From Monodelphis domestica (taxonomy: Eukaryota; Chordata; Mammalia; Didelphimorphia; Didelphidae), in the NCBI RefSeq assembly GCF_027887165.1, contig NC_077228.1:210286554-210350553 (forward strand): a DNA stretch of 64,000 nucleotides, read 5' to 3'. The translations under genes and the position numbers were made by a program. This document shows positions 12,722 through 24,489 of the stretch, one piece after another. Numbering within the stretch: position 1 is the stretch's first letter; each line of letters opens with the position of its first letter. The notes below the pieces were generated by a model. The model was not told the origin of the DNA. It searched no databases and saw only the letters and a list, made by a program, of their open reading frames with translations.

Positions 12722-12939
12722 CAGATAGTCTCTTGGGGAGAGAGCGGAGCACCTGGCAGGAGGGGGAAAGAAAAACAACCAACTCCAATAGGACCTTTTT
12801 GAATGCCTGGCTGGGAGGTGTCCTCTATAGTCGAGTACCCAGCATGCTCTAGTCCTGATGACAGAATTTCCTCCAATTGTCTAAACATTTCTAGAGAAAC
12901 CACATGAATTACCCGACACCCCCACCTACAAGAAGTCGA

Positions 12940-13004
12940 AGGAAGTAAAACAGTATCTGATAAGTCTAGTTTGGTAGAAAGAACGTTATGAAGCCCACTT
13001 CCTG
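12940..13004 (-). promoter_or_regulatory. ICAM2: candidate ICAM2 promoter: ETS and double GATA motifs
   Basis: About 220-280 bp upstream of the ICAM2 ATG lie AGGAAGT (12940-12946, ETS core), TATCTGATAA (12954-12963, two opposed GATA cores) and ACTTCCTG (12997-13004, ETS core on the other strand). Endothelial genes, including human ICAM2, are known to use GATA and ETS factors. No TATA box is obvious. Function is inferred from spacing only. Confidence 0.4.
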
Positions 13005-13058
13005 ATCCCAAAGCAGGGAAGGAGATTCAAAGTTAAAACACAAAACAAAGCAGAAACC

Positions 13059-13360
13059 TAACGGGGATGCCCATCAACTGACGGTTACTGGGAAGTTTAA
13101 GCCTGATGTATCACTTGAATTCAGGAGTTCTTGGTTGCAGTAGAGCTAGCTAGCTTAAACCAATTGGATTTCTGAACTAGGTCCAGCACCAATATGGTGA
13201 GTCCCTAGTATTGGGGAGACACCTAGCTGTCCAAGGAGGGATGAACTGGACCAGGTCCAACCTCCTGTGACATGGTCAGTAATGGGATGAAACATGTGAG
13301 CAAGCACTGCACTTCCAGTCTGGGTGAGATAGGGAGATCCAATCTCAAAAGAAAAAAAAA
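13059..13360 (+). pseudogene. 7SL (signal recognition particle) RNA retropseudogene
   Basis: The stretch follows the whole length of 7SL RNA with many substitutions. Landmarks are CACTTGAATTCAGGAGTTCT, CACCAATATGGTGA, AAGGAGGGATGAACTGG, CAGTAATGGGATGAA and CACTGCACTTCCAGTCTGGG, ending GGGAGATCCAATCTC. An A-rich tail follows at 13347-13362. The central S-domain is present, so this derives from full 7SL RNA and not from a primate Alu or rodent B1. Divergence suggests an old, inactive copy. Confidence 0.85.
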
Positions 13361-13374
13361 AAGGACCAAAGAGA

Positions 13375-13690
13375 AGATTTCAGAGAATCTTGGGTAGTTT
13401 GAACTGATGCAAAACAAAGTGAGCAAACTCAGAACTCTTTATCGAAGGTCAGCATCATTGTAAAGAAAAGTGGCTTGGAAAGGTTTAAGAACTCTGACTG
13501 AAGAAATGACCAACCAGATCTCCAGGAAATGAATGAGTGATGAAACATGTTATGCCTCTCCTGATGGAAGAAGTGATGGGGACATGCATTTTTGGGTATG
13601 GCTGCTGCGTGGGTGAGTTTTAGCTGACTACCCTTATTTGTTGCAAGGGTTTTTTTCTCTAATGTTCTTTTAAAAGTTTAGAATTTAAAA
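13375..13690 (+). mobile_element. L1 3' end-like fragment
   Basis: Motifs such as GCAAAACAAAGTGAGCAAAC, 'gaaacatgttatgcctctcctgatggaagaagtgatg' in part, and a T-rich then A-rich end resemble other L1 tails. Confidence 0.45.
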
Positions 13691-13969
13691 AAAAATAAAA
13701 AATTTTAAAACACTAGAAAATTGGAGACTTGAAATCAAGTTCTGGCTTGGTTCTGCTATTTACCACTCATAATCATCAGAGGTAACTCACTTTCACTTTT
13801 TAGGTTTCATTTCCTATTTTTGTATTTTGTAGAGAGGCTGAGGCCGGCCTGCTTTCATTTTCCTCTCAGTCCTGTCCCTGGCTTCCTCTGGACTTTATAA
13901 CCATGTACCTATTGCTTACCAGAACTTTCTTCAGTGCACTGCCTTCCATTATGGAAATTTCACTGTACA

Positions 13970-14208
13970 GTTGTTTTGGTCATGTTGTATACTTTGTGAC
14001 TCTATTTGTTTGGCAAAGACACTGGAGTGGTTTGCCATTTCATTCTCTAGCTCATTTTACATATGAGGAAACTGAGGCAAATAGGGTTAATTGGCTTTCC
14101 CAGAGTCACACAGCTAATAAGGATCTGAGACCAGATTTGAATTTGGGGAGATGAGTCTTCCTGAATCCAGATCCTGCACTCAGACCATTCCGCTACCTAG
14201 CTGCCCTC
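13970..14208 (-). mobile_element. SINE-B (CORE-SINE with 'tttcctcatctgtaaaatgag')
   Basis: SINE-B shares the tRNA-like head with SINE-A. It continues 'ctcagtttcctcatctgta', 'ctttgccaagaaaacccc' and 'agtcagacatgactgaa'. This copy is reversed and full length. Confidence 0.82.
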
Positions 14209-14859
14209 ACTATGAAACATTCCTCTGCAAGATTCCCCCCATCCCCTTCTTCCACTGATGAGTGCCTCTTGAAGTCTTCATTTTATGAAGAGGCCAATGT
14301 TGTCCAGTTTTCATTCTCCTTCCAGCCCTGTTCCTGAATTACTGTGGACTTTAGAACTATGCCTCTCCTCAACACTGTTTAGCTTCCTGTTGTGCATTAT
14401 ATTCTCTGATTAGAATGTAAGCTCCTTGAGGGGAGGGATTGTCTTTTTGCTCATACTATATTTGTATCTGTAGCACATAGCACAGTGTTTGTCACACAGA
14501 AAGCTCTTAAGAAATCCTTCCTTCCTTTCTTCTTTTCTCCCTCCTCCCTTCCTATCTACAATGATGGAGTTGGATTAGATAGTCTCTAAGATCTTTTCTT
14601 TCTTTTACATTCCCAAGTTTTATGATCCTAAGAATTTGACTAAGTTCCTTTGAAACTTCAGGAAATAGGGGGAGATAGAGTGGATAATGTGTATGTTGGG
14701 GCATGGAGGGTCTATGGTAATAATAATAATTACTCACATTTATATAGTGCTTGCTATGTGCCAGGCATTGGTGCTAAGGTGCTAAATAAACAATTATGAC
14801 CTCATTTGGTCCTCCTATGAGGAATGAATTAAATTCACTCATGGGAAGAAAATGGAGAG

Positions 14860-15800
14860 CACAAAGGATAAAAAACAAAACAAAACATGAAAACTGACGA
14901 TACGTTGTTTATGAGAAACACACTGAAAATGAGATATACATAGAGTGAAAGCGAAGGGCTAGAGCAGAATATGCTATGCCTCAACTGATCCAGAGAAGAC
15001 AGGGTAGTAGTTATGATCTCTGACATAATTGGAGCTAAAGTGATTAATTGAAAGGGATGAACAGAGTAACTCTATTATATTGGGGGGTAGTCTGGGTAAT
15101 GAAGCATTATTAATATTGGACCTGTATGCACCAAGAGTTATATACAGCATGCAGATTTTTAAAGGAAAAACTAACTGGGATACAGATGGAAATAAATAAA
15201 ATAATAATAGTGAGGGACAACGATGGTTTAAATAACATAAATATTTTGCAAAAATCTTACTTTAACATTCATTGATCTGTAATTCTGCATTCCTGATGAG
15301 TTGTGGCATTGGAACAAAATTCCACTGGGTATGACCAAGCTAGAAAACTTGGTTTTGGAAATCATTTGGAAACAGATTTTGTCCCCCTGCCTACACACTA
15401 ATTGAGCTCAATATGACCCTGGTAATTTATGTTAATTGAGAACCAGATGGGTTAAATTGATCAAATTAAATGCTGATAGGAACATGGAGAAACCACCCTC
15501 ATATTACATTGATATATCAGCTGTGAATTATTTTTTAGAAAGCATTATACATTAAGAATTGTAAAGCTGTTCATGCTCATTGACCTAGGGATCCCATTTC
15601 TAGGATTACACAAAGGACATTAGTGAGAGGGTAAAAAGCTGTGTACGCATGAAAATATTCATGAAAGCTTTGTTTTTAATGGCAAAATAACTAGAAATAA
15701 CAGAAATGAAATGATTAGGAGAAGTGACTGAATAGATTGGGATGTTTAATGTAATGGGTTGTATTATATTATTAGAAATAACAAATATTGGAAATATAAA
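14860..15800 (+). mobile_element. L1 LINE fragments (endonuclease region then 3' end)
   Basis: Positions 14880-15200 resemble the L1 ORF2 endonuclease region (GGTAGTAGTTATGATCTCTG, ATTGGACCTGTATGCACCAA). Positions 15460-15800 resemble the L1 3' region ('gggatcccatttctagg', 'aaatattcatgaaagc'). Stops are everywhere. Confidence 0.65.
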
Positions 15801-16333
15801 GAAAAGGGAACTATATGAAGAGAAGAAAAGAGAATAAGAATAATACATGCTATGATTACACACGCACACACACAAATAGCAGCCACAAAATCAAGAGAAA
15901 AAAATAACAAAGCAAAACAAATCCAAAGGGAACTCGAAAGAAGAGGATGTATTAGTATGCATGTGTAATTTTCATATTTTTGAGAAAATTGTAAACAAAT
16001 GTGGTTTATAATTTTACACACACTTTTTTACACATTTATTTATTTAAATATTTTTAGTGGTGGTAATGATTACTAACTACATAATTTTTAAAAAAGATGT
16101 TTCTTATATTTAGGCAGATGTTGGAGAATTAATAAGAAAACATGAGCAAGTGTAATATTGAGTGAGGTGTGGATTAGTCAAGTCTACATCAGTAAAGGGA
16201 ATACTTGAATTCATGAGATCGTAGATGCCTTGAATTTTATAAAGAAGAAACTAGAGGAAAGAACCAGAGGCCTCAGGCTCTTTTAATAAATAATCAGAAA
16301 AACAAATAAACATATAGTGGAAGTCTTTCCATA
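15801..16333. other. gene-free AT-rich spacer
   Basis: A short CA run lies at 15860-15874. Nothing else was recognised. Confidence 0.5.
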
Positions 16334-16784
16334 TGTTGGATGGAGACAGGACCTAGATAAGACTCATCCAGGATAAGCTATTATCTAGGACCACTGTTGA
16401 GACCATGAACTGATTAATGTAATAAGTGTAACATGAGCTGGTCAGGATGTAATTGTCCCTAACTCAGACTGGTCACAGGAAGGAAGCTGGGCACAGATCC
16501 AGTCTACCAAACCCACTCCTTTTGGAAATTTCACCCCCTCCCTTGTAGACTCCATTGGGCAAAACACTGGGCGAACCAACCATACAGTGGTAATTCATCT
16601 TTATGGAAACAGGTACATACAAATCTCTATGTTAGTCAACTAAAAAGGGACAAAGGATTGTCCCTATGCAGGACCTCTAGCTTATTTAACTAGCTTTGCA
16701 AAAGTTGTTCTCTAAGCTTCTCAAGTGTCAATAAAATCCTCTTACTGAGAGGATTTCTGAATTGGCTCCCTTTGACCCTCAACA
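16334..16784 (+). mobile_element. probable solo LTR
   Basis: The sequence runs from TGTTGG to CTCAACA with AATAAA at 16730-16735 near its end. Target duplication is unclear (CCATA versus GCCAT). No ORF is present. Confidence 0.5.
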
Positions 16785-17095
16785 GCCATTGTCCCAATGA
16801 CTCATCTGGTTGTTGTTTAAACTTCTGTAAATTCCAGGTTTCTTTGTGATGAAAGCCTCCCCGAACTCCACATCTCCTGTGGAGGATTTCATGCTCTAGA
16901 CTAGGGGGTAGTAATAGGAGAAACTCAAGACTCTAGTTCTTTTGATGATTATTCTCAATTCTCATCATCATTCCTGTTCCTATACTCTTCCCTTCATCCC
17001 TGTAGAATTAAACACATTTTCCTGCAAAACTTAGGGCAAGGACTTCCCATAATTAGCCTGTCATTTTTGTTGTTATCAGTATGACAACACCCCCC

Positions 17096-17302
17096 CCCCC
17101 TTTTTTAAACCCTTACCTTCAGTCTTAGAATCAATACTGTGTATTGTTTCTAAGGCAGAAAAACAGCAAGAACTAGACAGTGGAGGTTGAGTGACTTGAT
17201 CAGGGTAACACAGCTAGAAAGTGTCTGAATTCAGATTTGAACCCAGGACCTCCCAGTCTCTAAGCCTGTCTCTCAGTCCCCTAAGCCACCTGACTGCCCC
17301 AC
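17096..17302 (-). mobile_element. SINE-A
   Basis: A full-length copy after a C10/T-run at 17091-17106. Confidence 0.85.
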
Positions 17303-17561
17303 TGATCCTTTTTTATTTCTACCTGTTACTAAGTCTCTCAATTGCCTTTCTGTCTTAAATGTCAAGGGATCAGTGGCTGATTTTGTTGGGTCACTTTATT
17401 TTTATTTTCCTTAATCTGGCAATCTAGGTTTTTTGTTTTGTTTTTTTAAGACTGTTAATAAAAAAACTTGGATGGTCCCTCTTGTATTATCTGTATCCTC
17501 CACGTTAATTTCCTTTAGTATCCCTTACCATCACTGGAGGATCCTCTTTCTGTCTCAGTGA

Positions 17562-18060
17562 GAGTGTTGTGGGGATGAAGAGGTGCACCCCTGGGGTTCA
17601 GGAAGGATACCTTTTGCAAGAATGCAAGACTCCAAAATTTAGCTTAAAAATAAGAAGAGAAATTTATTAATTTAGAGAGTAATGTTGAAAATGGCCAGGA
17701 GGATGGTACAGATGGAACAACAAGATGGAAGGCTGCTCCTTGGGAGGACAGCATGGGTGGAAAAGCTGTCCCCCAGACGACATCAGTTCTGGGGATTTTA
17801 TACTCTTTACAACAAATGCTGTGTCATAGTGTGGACGACACTCTAGAGTGGTCATCACTCAGGCATTTGGTGGGGTGGGGTGGTCATCTGACTGGGGTCT
17901 GCCTGGAGGCATAAGGAATGACCCTCATAAACATTCCTTAGTTTTAGGGCACAGATAGATGTCTGAGATGTAGCCTGATAGAAACGAGGTGTAGCCTGGA
18001 GGTGTATCTCTCTGTCCATCTTAAATCTAAAGGAGGATCAAAGGAGGACAATCATCTCAG
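17562..18060 (-). mobile_element. possible LTR or long interspersed repeat fragment
   Basis: This non-coding block is not SINE or LINE-like by eye, and has a minus-strand AATAAA near 17663-17668. It is G-rich to the right. The assignment is weak. Confidence 0.3.
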
Positions 18061-18625
18061 GGTCCTATGGGGGTCATCAGATGTTTTAGGCTAAGAGTCA
18101 CGAGGATGTAAGGGAGCAAAGGTATTTCACTGATAATAGTTTGCCTGAGCTTCTGGGAGTACAATGCCCACGTCAAGAGGACTTTCCATATGTCACCAAA
18201 AGGACCCATGACAGTTACCATCCTGCTGTATCTGATCATCCAATTCCCCCACCTTCTATATCGGTAACACCTTTCCTTCAGGGGGATGTCTACTCCGCAC
18301 AGGAAGCCTTCCCCCAGCAGAATGGGTGGATGAGGACAATTTGTTCCAATGGCCTTGAAGGCAGCTGAAGCAGGAGTGCTTTGAGCTTGATCAAAAACAA
18401 AGAAGCCAAAGTCATCATCCATTGAATCCCAGGCCACCACCACCACCAGGGGCCAACGCCATGAGCTTTGTCTTGCCACTGGACTTCCATGACTCTGCAA
18501 GAGAGAGTGAAGCTGATGACTTGTGCAACTCTGCTTCACTTAAATCCAATTCACTTGCAAGTCAAGATGTGATGTCATCGGTCCTATTTGAAAACAAAAG
18601 ACGGACAACAACCCTTCCCTAACTT
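18061..18625 (+). mobile_element. interspersed repeat, second copy at 47815-47945
   Basis: The right part (GATGACTTGTGCAACTCTG, TTAAATCCAATTCACTTGC, AAGTCAAGATGTGATGTCAT) recurs in reverse at 47815-47945. This shows a dispersed family, although a 160-aa ORF runs through the minus strand. Confidence 0.6.
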
Positions 18626-18914
18626 GAGCCTTGCTGTGAGTCATGATGCTATTTTGATTCAATCCTCAGTACAATTAGTACAATATAAGATAGGAATAGG
18701 AACATTTGGCCAACTTTGACACACGTGTAACATAAGCTTTAAGGGTCTTTCCCACAGAGACTAAAGATAGTGGGCAAAGGAGAGAGACCAGTATTGATCA
18801 ATACGAGCCTTGCAGTGAATTCAGAATTTAGAAACCCCTGCAAAAGAAAATTAGAAGCTGGTTAGGAAAGCAAGCTATGAAGGAATTAGAGTGCAATATT
18901 TTTTCCTCCATTGC

Positions 18915-19352
18915 CCCCCTTTTTAAAATCCTTACCTTCTGTCTTAGAATATACTAAGCATTGACCAGGGAATCATGTAACCATGGAAAAAATTCTTTTT
19001 TTTTAAATTTTTATTTAATTAATTAATTTAGAATATTTTTCCATGGTTGCAAGATTCATGTTCTTTCCTTCCCCTCACCTCATGCCCCTCCCATAGCCGT
19101 TGTGCAGTTCCACTGGGTTTTACACGTGACATTGGTCAAGACACATTTCATAGAAAAATTTTCTAAAAATAAATAATTTTTTTAAAAAGTATTGACCAGG
19201 GCAGAAGAGAGATAAGAGCTAGGCAATTGAAGTTAATAGACTTACCCATGGTCACATAGCTAGGAAGTATCTGAAGTCAGATTTGAACCCCAAACTTCCC
19301 ATCTTCAGGCGTGGCTCTCTATCTCTATCCACTGAGCCACCTCGCTGCCCCA
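18915..19352 (-). mobile_element. SINE-A, interrupted
   Basis: The two parts, 18915-18970 and 19191-19352, rejoin exactly when the insert with its 11-bp duplication is removed. Confidence 0.8.
18971..19190 (-). mobile_element. LINE 3'-end-type insertion within a SINE, 11-bp target duplication
   Basis: It is flanked by ATTGACCAGGG at 18960-18970 and 19191-19201. On the minus strand it reads an A-rich-tailed body with CAACCATGGAAAAATATTC. It is followed by an inverted copy of the same end motif (TTCCATGGTTACATGATT). Confidence 0.6.
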
Positions 19353-19427
19353 TCCTTTTCCTTTTCATGGTTTTGGCAGCATCCATTTGGATCACTGGCC
19401 TTTGAAAAGCAAGCCATAGTTCTGAGC

Positions 19428-19565
19428 AAATCACTGAACTGTTGGCCTCAGTTTCCTCATCTGTAAAATGAGCTGGAGAAGGAAATGGTAAACTATTCCA
19501 GTATCTTTGCCAAGAAAATTCCAAATGGGATCCCGAAGAGTCAGACATGGCTGAAAATGACGACA
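19428..19565 (+). mobile_element. SINE-B, 3' half
   Basis: The tail part only, ending 'agtcagacatggctgaaaa'. Confidence 0.75.
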
Positions 19566-20310
19566 TAAATAAGAATACATATTTATGTACATTATATATA
19601 ACATATACATATTTATAATTATTCATAACAAATACACAATAATGTATATGCACATTTATAATTGCATTCTAATATAAGTTCTTTTCTTTGTAAGAAAAAA
19701 AAAAGCCAAGCCAAGCAAGCCACACCCTGCAGAGGGATGGGGAGCGAATTCCTTGGAAAGAGAAAGCCGCATTCCTAAAGTGGAATGGGCTGGTGGCCAC
19801 AGGAAGGGAGAGGGAGAAGGTTGTCTGGGCATGTGCTGGCCTCAGTGGATGACTAACAGCTAACCCTGCCTAGCTCCCTAGTGCCACCTGCAGTCTACCC
19901 CTGGATTCCTTTTCCTTGTTTTATTTGCTTTAGCTAACATTTCCAGCGCTATATCAAATGATAACATGACAAATGATGGTATTACAATGAACATCCTTCA
20001 TTTACCACAGAGAAGAGATAATGCCTCTCTCTTTCCCCATTATAAATAATGCTAATTCTTGGTTTTAGATAAATATGGTTTATCATATTAAGAAGAGATC
20101 CATTGCTTCCTATGCTTTTTGGAGGGCATCTTTTGAGGAAATCTTGTGATTTTCATTGTTTTAGATTGATCTGATTTTCCTATTGTTGACTCATCCCTTG
20201 ATTTTTTCTGGTATAAATCAAACCTGGTTATAGTGTAATCTTAAATCTCTTTATTAATGTTCTACTCAATATTCTTGCAACAACATTCATAGTAACATCA
20301 GTATATAGTT
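19566..20310. other. gene-free spacer
   Basis: An AT-rich start ('catatacatatttataat') is followed by sequence in which nothing was recognised. Confidence 0.5.
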
Positions 20311-20691
20311 TTGTTTTGTTTTTTAACAACCCATATGTTCTTTCTTAGAATTGATATTAAGTATTTGTTCCAAGGTGGAAGAGAGGTAAGGGCTTTGCAG
20401 TTGGGGTTAAATGACTTCCTCAAGGTCACACAGCTAGGAAGTATCTCAAGTCACATGTATATTAGTTTTCATTCTCTTCTTCTCTTTCCCTAATTTGGGT
20501 GTTGGGACTACATTTGTTTCATAGAAGACATTTAGTAATATCTGTTCTATTTTTAAAAATAATTTATGTATTATAGGAACTACTTGTTCTTTGAATGTTT
20601 GATACAACTTACTTAGTCTAGGCGTAGATTTTTTTTCCTTTAGGGAATTTATTTATAGCCTGTTTAATTTGTGTTTCTGAAGTTGGCTCTT

Positions 20692-20722
<31 letters not shown>

Positions 20723-20818
20723 CCCTTACCTTCTGTCTTAGCATCAGTTCTAAGACAGAAGAACAAGCAAGAGCTGGGCAACTGGGGTTAAGTGACTTGC
20801 CCAGGATCACACAGCTAG
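20311..20818 (-). mobile_element. two partial SINE-A copies
   Basis: Tail and core parts lie at 20311-20450 and 20716-20818. The second follows an AAAAC repeat. Confidence 0.7.
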
Positions 20819-20859
20819 ATGAGGCTGACTTCTTTAATAAAATCTCTATATCTTTAGAT

Positions 20860-21050
20860 CTTTGATATAGAGCTAGACAGGACCCTAAAGACCATCTAGT
20901 TCAGACCCTTCACTTTAAAGATGAGGAAACTGAGGCCTAGGGAAATTAAATGCCTGATCTGATATTATACAGTAACTGGTAAAGGCACCACTTGAATCCA
21001 GATCTCCTGACTCCAATGCCAGCACTCTTTCCATTGTGCCACCCTTCTCT
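20860..21050 (-). mobile_element. MIR-like SINE
   Basis: The block 'accatctagttcagaccc', 'gatgaggaaactgaggcc' and 'ccagcactctttccattg' marks an older MIR-type family. Other pieces lie at 2465-2640, 6765-6960, 14725-14825, 22120-22260, 31805-31985, 37197-37350, 38455-38580 and 39540-39790. Confidence 0.65.
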
Positions 21051-21301
21051 TATTCTGTTTATATTTCTGTACATATTGATTCATTTTATTTATGTTTTTA
21101 ATTTTGTTGGCATATGATTGAGTAAAATAATTTTTTGTATTTTCTTCCTCAGATATCTCTTCATTTCCCACCCAGTCACATCCTTTGGACTTCTTTGGTT
21201 TCTCTTTCATGTCCCTGAGCCAAGTACCTTCCTCCCCTTCTTCTTCCACATCAACTTTCTTTTATGTGTTGTCTTCCCCTATTAAATTAAAAGCTCTTTG
21301 T

Positions 21302-21495
21302 GGGGTAGCTGGGTAGCTCAATGGATTAAGAGCCAGGCCCAGAGCTCAACTATGGCCTCAGATACTCCCCAGCTGTGTGACCCTGGGCAAGTCACTTAAC
21401 CCCCCTTGTCTAGCCCTTACCACTCTTCTGCTGCCTTGGAACCAATACATAGTATTGATTCCAAAAGGGAAGGGAAGGGTTTAAAAAAATTAAAA
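21302..21495 (+). mobile_element. SINE-A
   Basis: A full-length copy with an A-rich tail. Confidence 0.85.
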
Positions 21496-21711
21496 GCTCT
21501 TTGAGGGCAGAGACTGTCTTTTTTCATATTTGTATTACCAGGGCTTAGCACTGTTTTTAAATTTCCAATTTTGATCATTTCATTTTCTTTTCCCCTTTTT
21601 CCTTCCTCATTTTGTTTCTCTCCATATATATCATCAAATTTGTATTACCAGTTTATCAAATACTATGCTGTTTGTTTTTGTATACAATCTGTTCCACTGA
21701 TCCACATTTCT

Positions 21712-21903
21712 TTTTTTTTAACCCTTAATTTCCTTCTTAGAATCAGTACTATGTATTGGATCTAAAGTAGAAGAGCAGTAAGGGCTAGGCAATGGGGGTC
21801 AAGTGACTTGCCCAGGGTCACACAGCCAGGAAGTGTCTGAGGTCAGATGTGAACCCATCTCTGGGCTTGGCTCTCAATCTGCTGAGCCCCCTCAATGCCT
21901 CCC
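21712..21903 (-). mobile_element. SINE-A
   Basis: A full-length reversed copy with a T8 run at its tail. Confidence 0.83.
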
Positions 21904-22402
21904 CCACATCTTTTTTTTTTTAACATGTTCTTCCCAGCACTCTATCCACTGTACCATCTAGCTAGCCCATTTAATTTCTATACCTGACCAAATTCTTTCC
22001 TAGTATGGGATGTTTCAGACCTCATCCCTGGCCAGAGATCAGTTGACTAAATACACTTTCCTCCCTAGGCTACCAGATCCCCTAAATGACTAGCAAAGAG
22101 TGACTCTTATGTAGAGGTTTAGCATTTGCCAAGCACCATACAGATATCATTTCATTTGAGCCTCACAACACCTCTGTGGGGTAGATACTACAGCTATTAT
22201 CTCCATTTTATGGAACCATGAATTAATCAAGAAGTATTTATTAGGTGTCTACTATGTACTAGTGTTAGAGAATCAAAGGACAAAAGTAAAATATTTCCTG
22301 CCCTCACAGGGGGGGGGGGTTACCTTGTAAAGGAGTGGGGCTGGAGAGACATTGTAAATATGAGTATGATTGGGCTTCCTCACTCATGATTTCATTTTCC
22401 AT

Positions 22403-22540
22403 GAAGAGGTCCTGGGCTCAAATCTCACCTCAGACACTTCCTAGTTGTGTGACCCTGGGCAAGTCACTTAACCCCCATTGCCTATCCCTTACCTCTCTTC
22501 TTCTGCCTTGGAACCAATATACAGGGTTGATTCCAAGTTT
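22403..22540 (+). mobile_element. SINE-A, 5' truncated
   Basis: It starts at the 'gaggtcctgggctcaaatc' box and ends at 'gttgattccaag'. Confidence 0.75.
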
Positions 22541-22730
22541 GTAAGCTATAGAAATATATATACATATATTTTAAATGTGACCCTGTGACAAGGAAATCAC
22601 TTTAAAAGACTGATATATATTAATTTAAGGTCGCCAAGGAATTCAGCTATGTAATTCCTAAATGAAAACTCAAGTCAGCAGTCAACCTTTTATGGAGTTT
22701 AATTACAAACAGGAGGAAGAAAGGTATTAG

Positions 22731-22741
22731 AGAGAGAGAGA

Positions 22742-22812
<71 letters not shown>
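22731..22812. repeat. (GA)n microsatellite
   Basis: About 80 bp of AG, broken once by AAGG. Confidence 0.95.
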
Positions 22813-22813
<1 letters not shown>

Positions 22814-23204
22814 GGAGAGAAGGGAATAGGGCTTAAATAGCCCTTCTGTTTAGGCTGGGCCAAAAGGCCCAAGCCCTTAGATAGCTGAGGCAAAGAAAAG
22901 AGATCAGTCCCTATCACTCACGTGACCAAAATGGAGAAACAGTCTCAGGGGCCTCCACCTCCAGCTTCCTTCAGAGCAAACTTCTCAAAGCACCACCTCT
23001 CAGAGCAAAAACCTCTCCAACCAACCCCCCCTCAGTCCTCAGACCCCTCTATCTTTAAGGAAACCATCCAAGTTCCCTCCCCTCAGTTCTCACATCTACC
23101 AATCACTGTCCATGTCTTCCCTGTGCCAATGGTGGCTCTAGCTTAACCCAGGACTGCCCAGAGGTCTGTGGCTTTGCACATGTCTGTTGAAGGTCATATT
23201 CTCA

Positions 23205-23344
23205 AATAATTAAATCTTGATCCTTTGCTGCAGCCCTTCCTAAATCCTGTTACCCTGAGTAGGGTGGAGATTGGAATAATTAAATTTTGGTCTATGCTGC
23301 AGCCCTTCCTAAATCCTATTAGGACTGAGTGGGGTGGAAATTGT
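23205..23344. repeat. 70-bp tandem duplication
   Basis: AATAATTAAAT(C/T)TTG starts at 23205 and 23275. Both units carry GCTGCAGCCCTTCCTAAATC and GTGG(A/T)GATTG-like ends with several differences. Confidence 0.75.
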
Positions 23345-23831
23345 ATTTTCCAAGACCTGGTTCTGTCATTCCAAGTATCTCTATTGTATCAATTCTAAAA
23401 TCAATCATGACTCAAAGAACTTCCTGTTCTATGCTTAAGCATAGGTCAAAGCCCTTTCCATTGTTCAGCAAAAGGTTTCTGTCCTAAAGTAATCTTAAGA
23501 AGGGAGGAGGAGGAAGCTCCCATGCCAATGGGGTTCACATTCCAATAGAGTTCCCACTATCAATAGGAAATTTTTCAAGTATGAAATTTCCCAATGGTGA
23601 AATTTCCAACATTTATAAGTCTAAGAAATTTTAAGGTTTACAACCCTGATGGAATTTGGTGGAATTGTGCTACCAACCTCATTTCCCCCACAAGCCCTGT
23701 GTTTTTTATTTTGCGATTCTGTGTAGCTTGGTGCTTTTGGGGGAACGCATAGGTCACATTACAGCTGAACTGATTTATAGGTAGTTTGGGTAGGGAGGAC
23801 ACTAACAGTTCTGGAGGTAATTCATCTAGAC

Positions 23832-24034
23832 CCATGATTACAAACTCAAATAGAAATAGGACCAATAAATTGTGTCCAAGTATGCCTGTGGCCACATATC
23901 GACTTAGAAAACCACATGCTAATATTAATTATACGATTGTATTTTTAATTATTTTGCTAAATATTTCCCAATTGCATTTTAATCTGATTTCAGGGTACAT
24001 GGGAGTGTTGTGGGTTGTGTGTTTGAAACATCTG
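23832..24034. mobile_element. hAT-type MITE, second family
   Basis: The ends are CCCATGATTACAAACTC and GTGTGTTTGAAACATCTG, imperfect inverted repeats. The flanks ATCTAGAC and ATCTAGGA share 6 of 8 bases. A central AT-rich segment is typical of a family common in marsupials. Confidence 0.65.
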
Positions 24035-24149
24035 ATCTAGGAAATAGTCCTTGGGCTGAAACTTGAAGGAAACCAGGATTCTGAGAGGCAGAAATGAGAA
24101 GGGGATGCTTTCCAGACATGGGGGGAGAAATAGGCAATGGAAAGGCATG

Positions 24150-24405
24150 GAGCTGGACAATTAGGTGGCATAGTGGATAGAGAGCTGGGTCTGGAATCAG
24201 GAAGAACTAAATTCAAATCCAGCCTGAGCTGCTTCCTAGCTGTATGACCCTGGGCAAGTCACTTAACTCCATTTTCCTCAGTTTCCTCATCTGTAAAATG
24301 AGCTAGAGAAGAAAAAAAGCAAACTATTCCAGTATCTCTGCCAAGAAAACTCCAAATGGCTTCACAAAGAGTCAGACATGACTGAAAAACTATTAAACAA
24401 CACTT
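24150..24405 (+). mobile_element. SINE-B
   Basis: A full-length copy ending 'actattaaacaaca'. Confidence 0.85.
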
Positions 24406-24489
24406 ACAAACTGAGGCCAATAAGTGATTGACCTAATGTCACCTAGGTAGTATATAGTAGAACTTGGGCTTCTGACTCCAAATTCAGAG

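Larger units (their letters stand above)
22541..23831. other. spacer with possible LTR-derived sequence
   Basis: Besides the GA repeat and the 70-bp duplication, the C-rich block 22920-23160 and the 23360-23830 block look non-coding and may be LTR sequence, unassigned. Confidence 0.35.

Noticed and set aside
18057-18539. 160-aa minus-strand ORF
   Set aside because: It overlaps a dispersed repeat with a second copy at 47815-47945, and its protein has no recognised domain.
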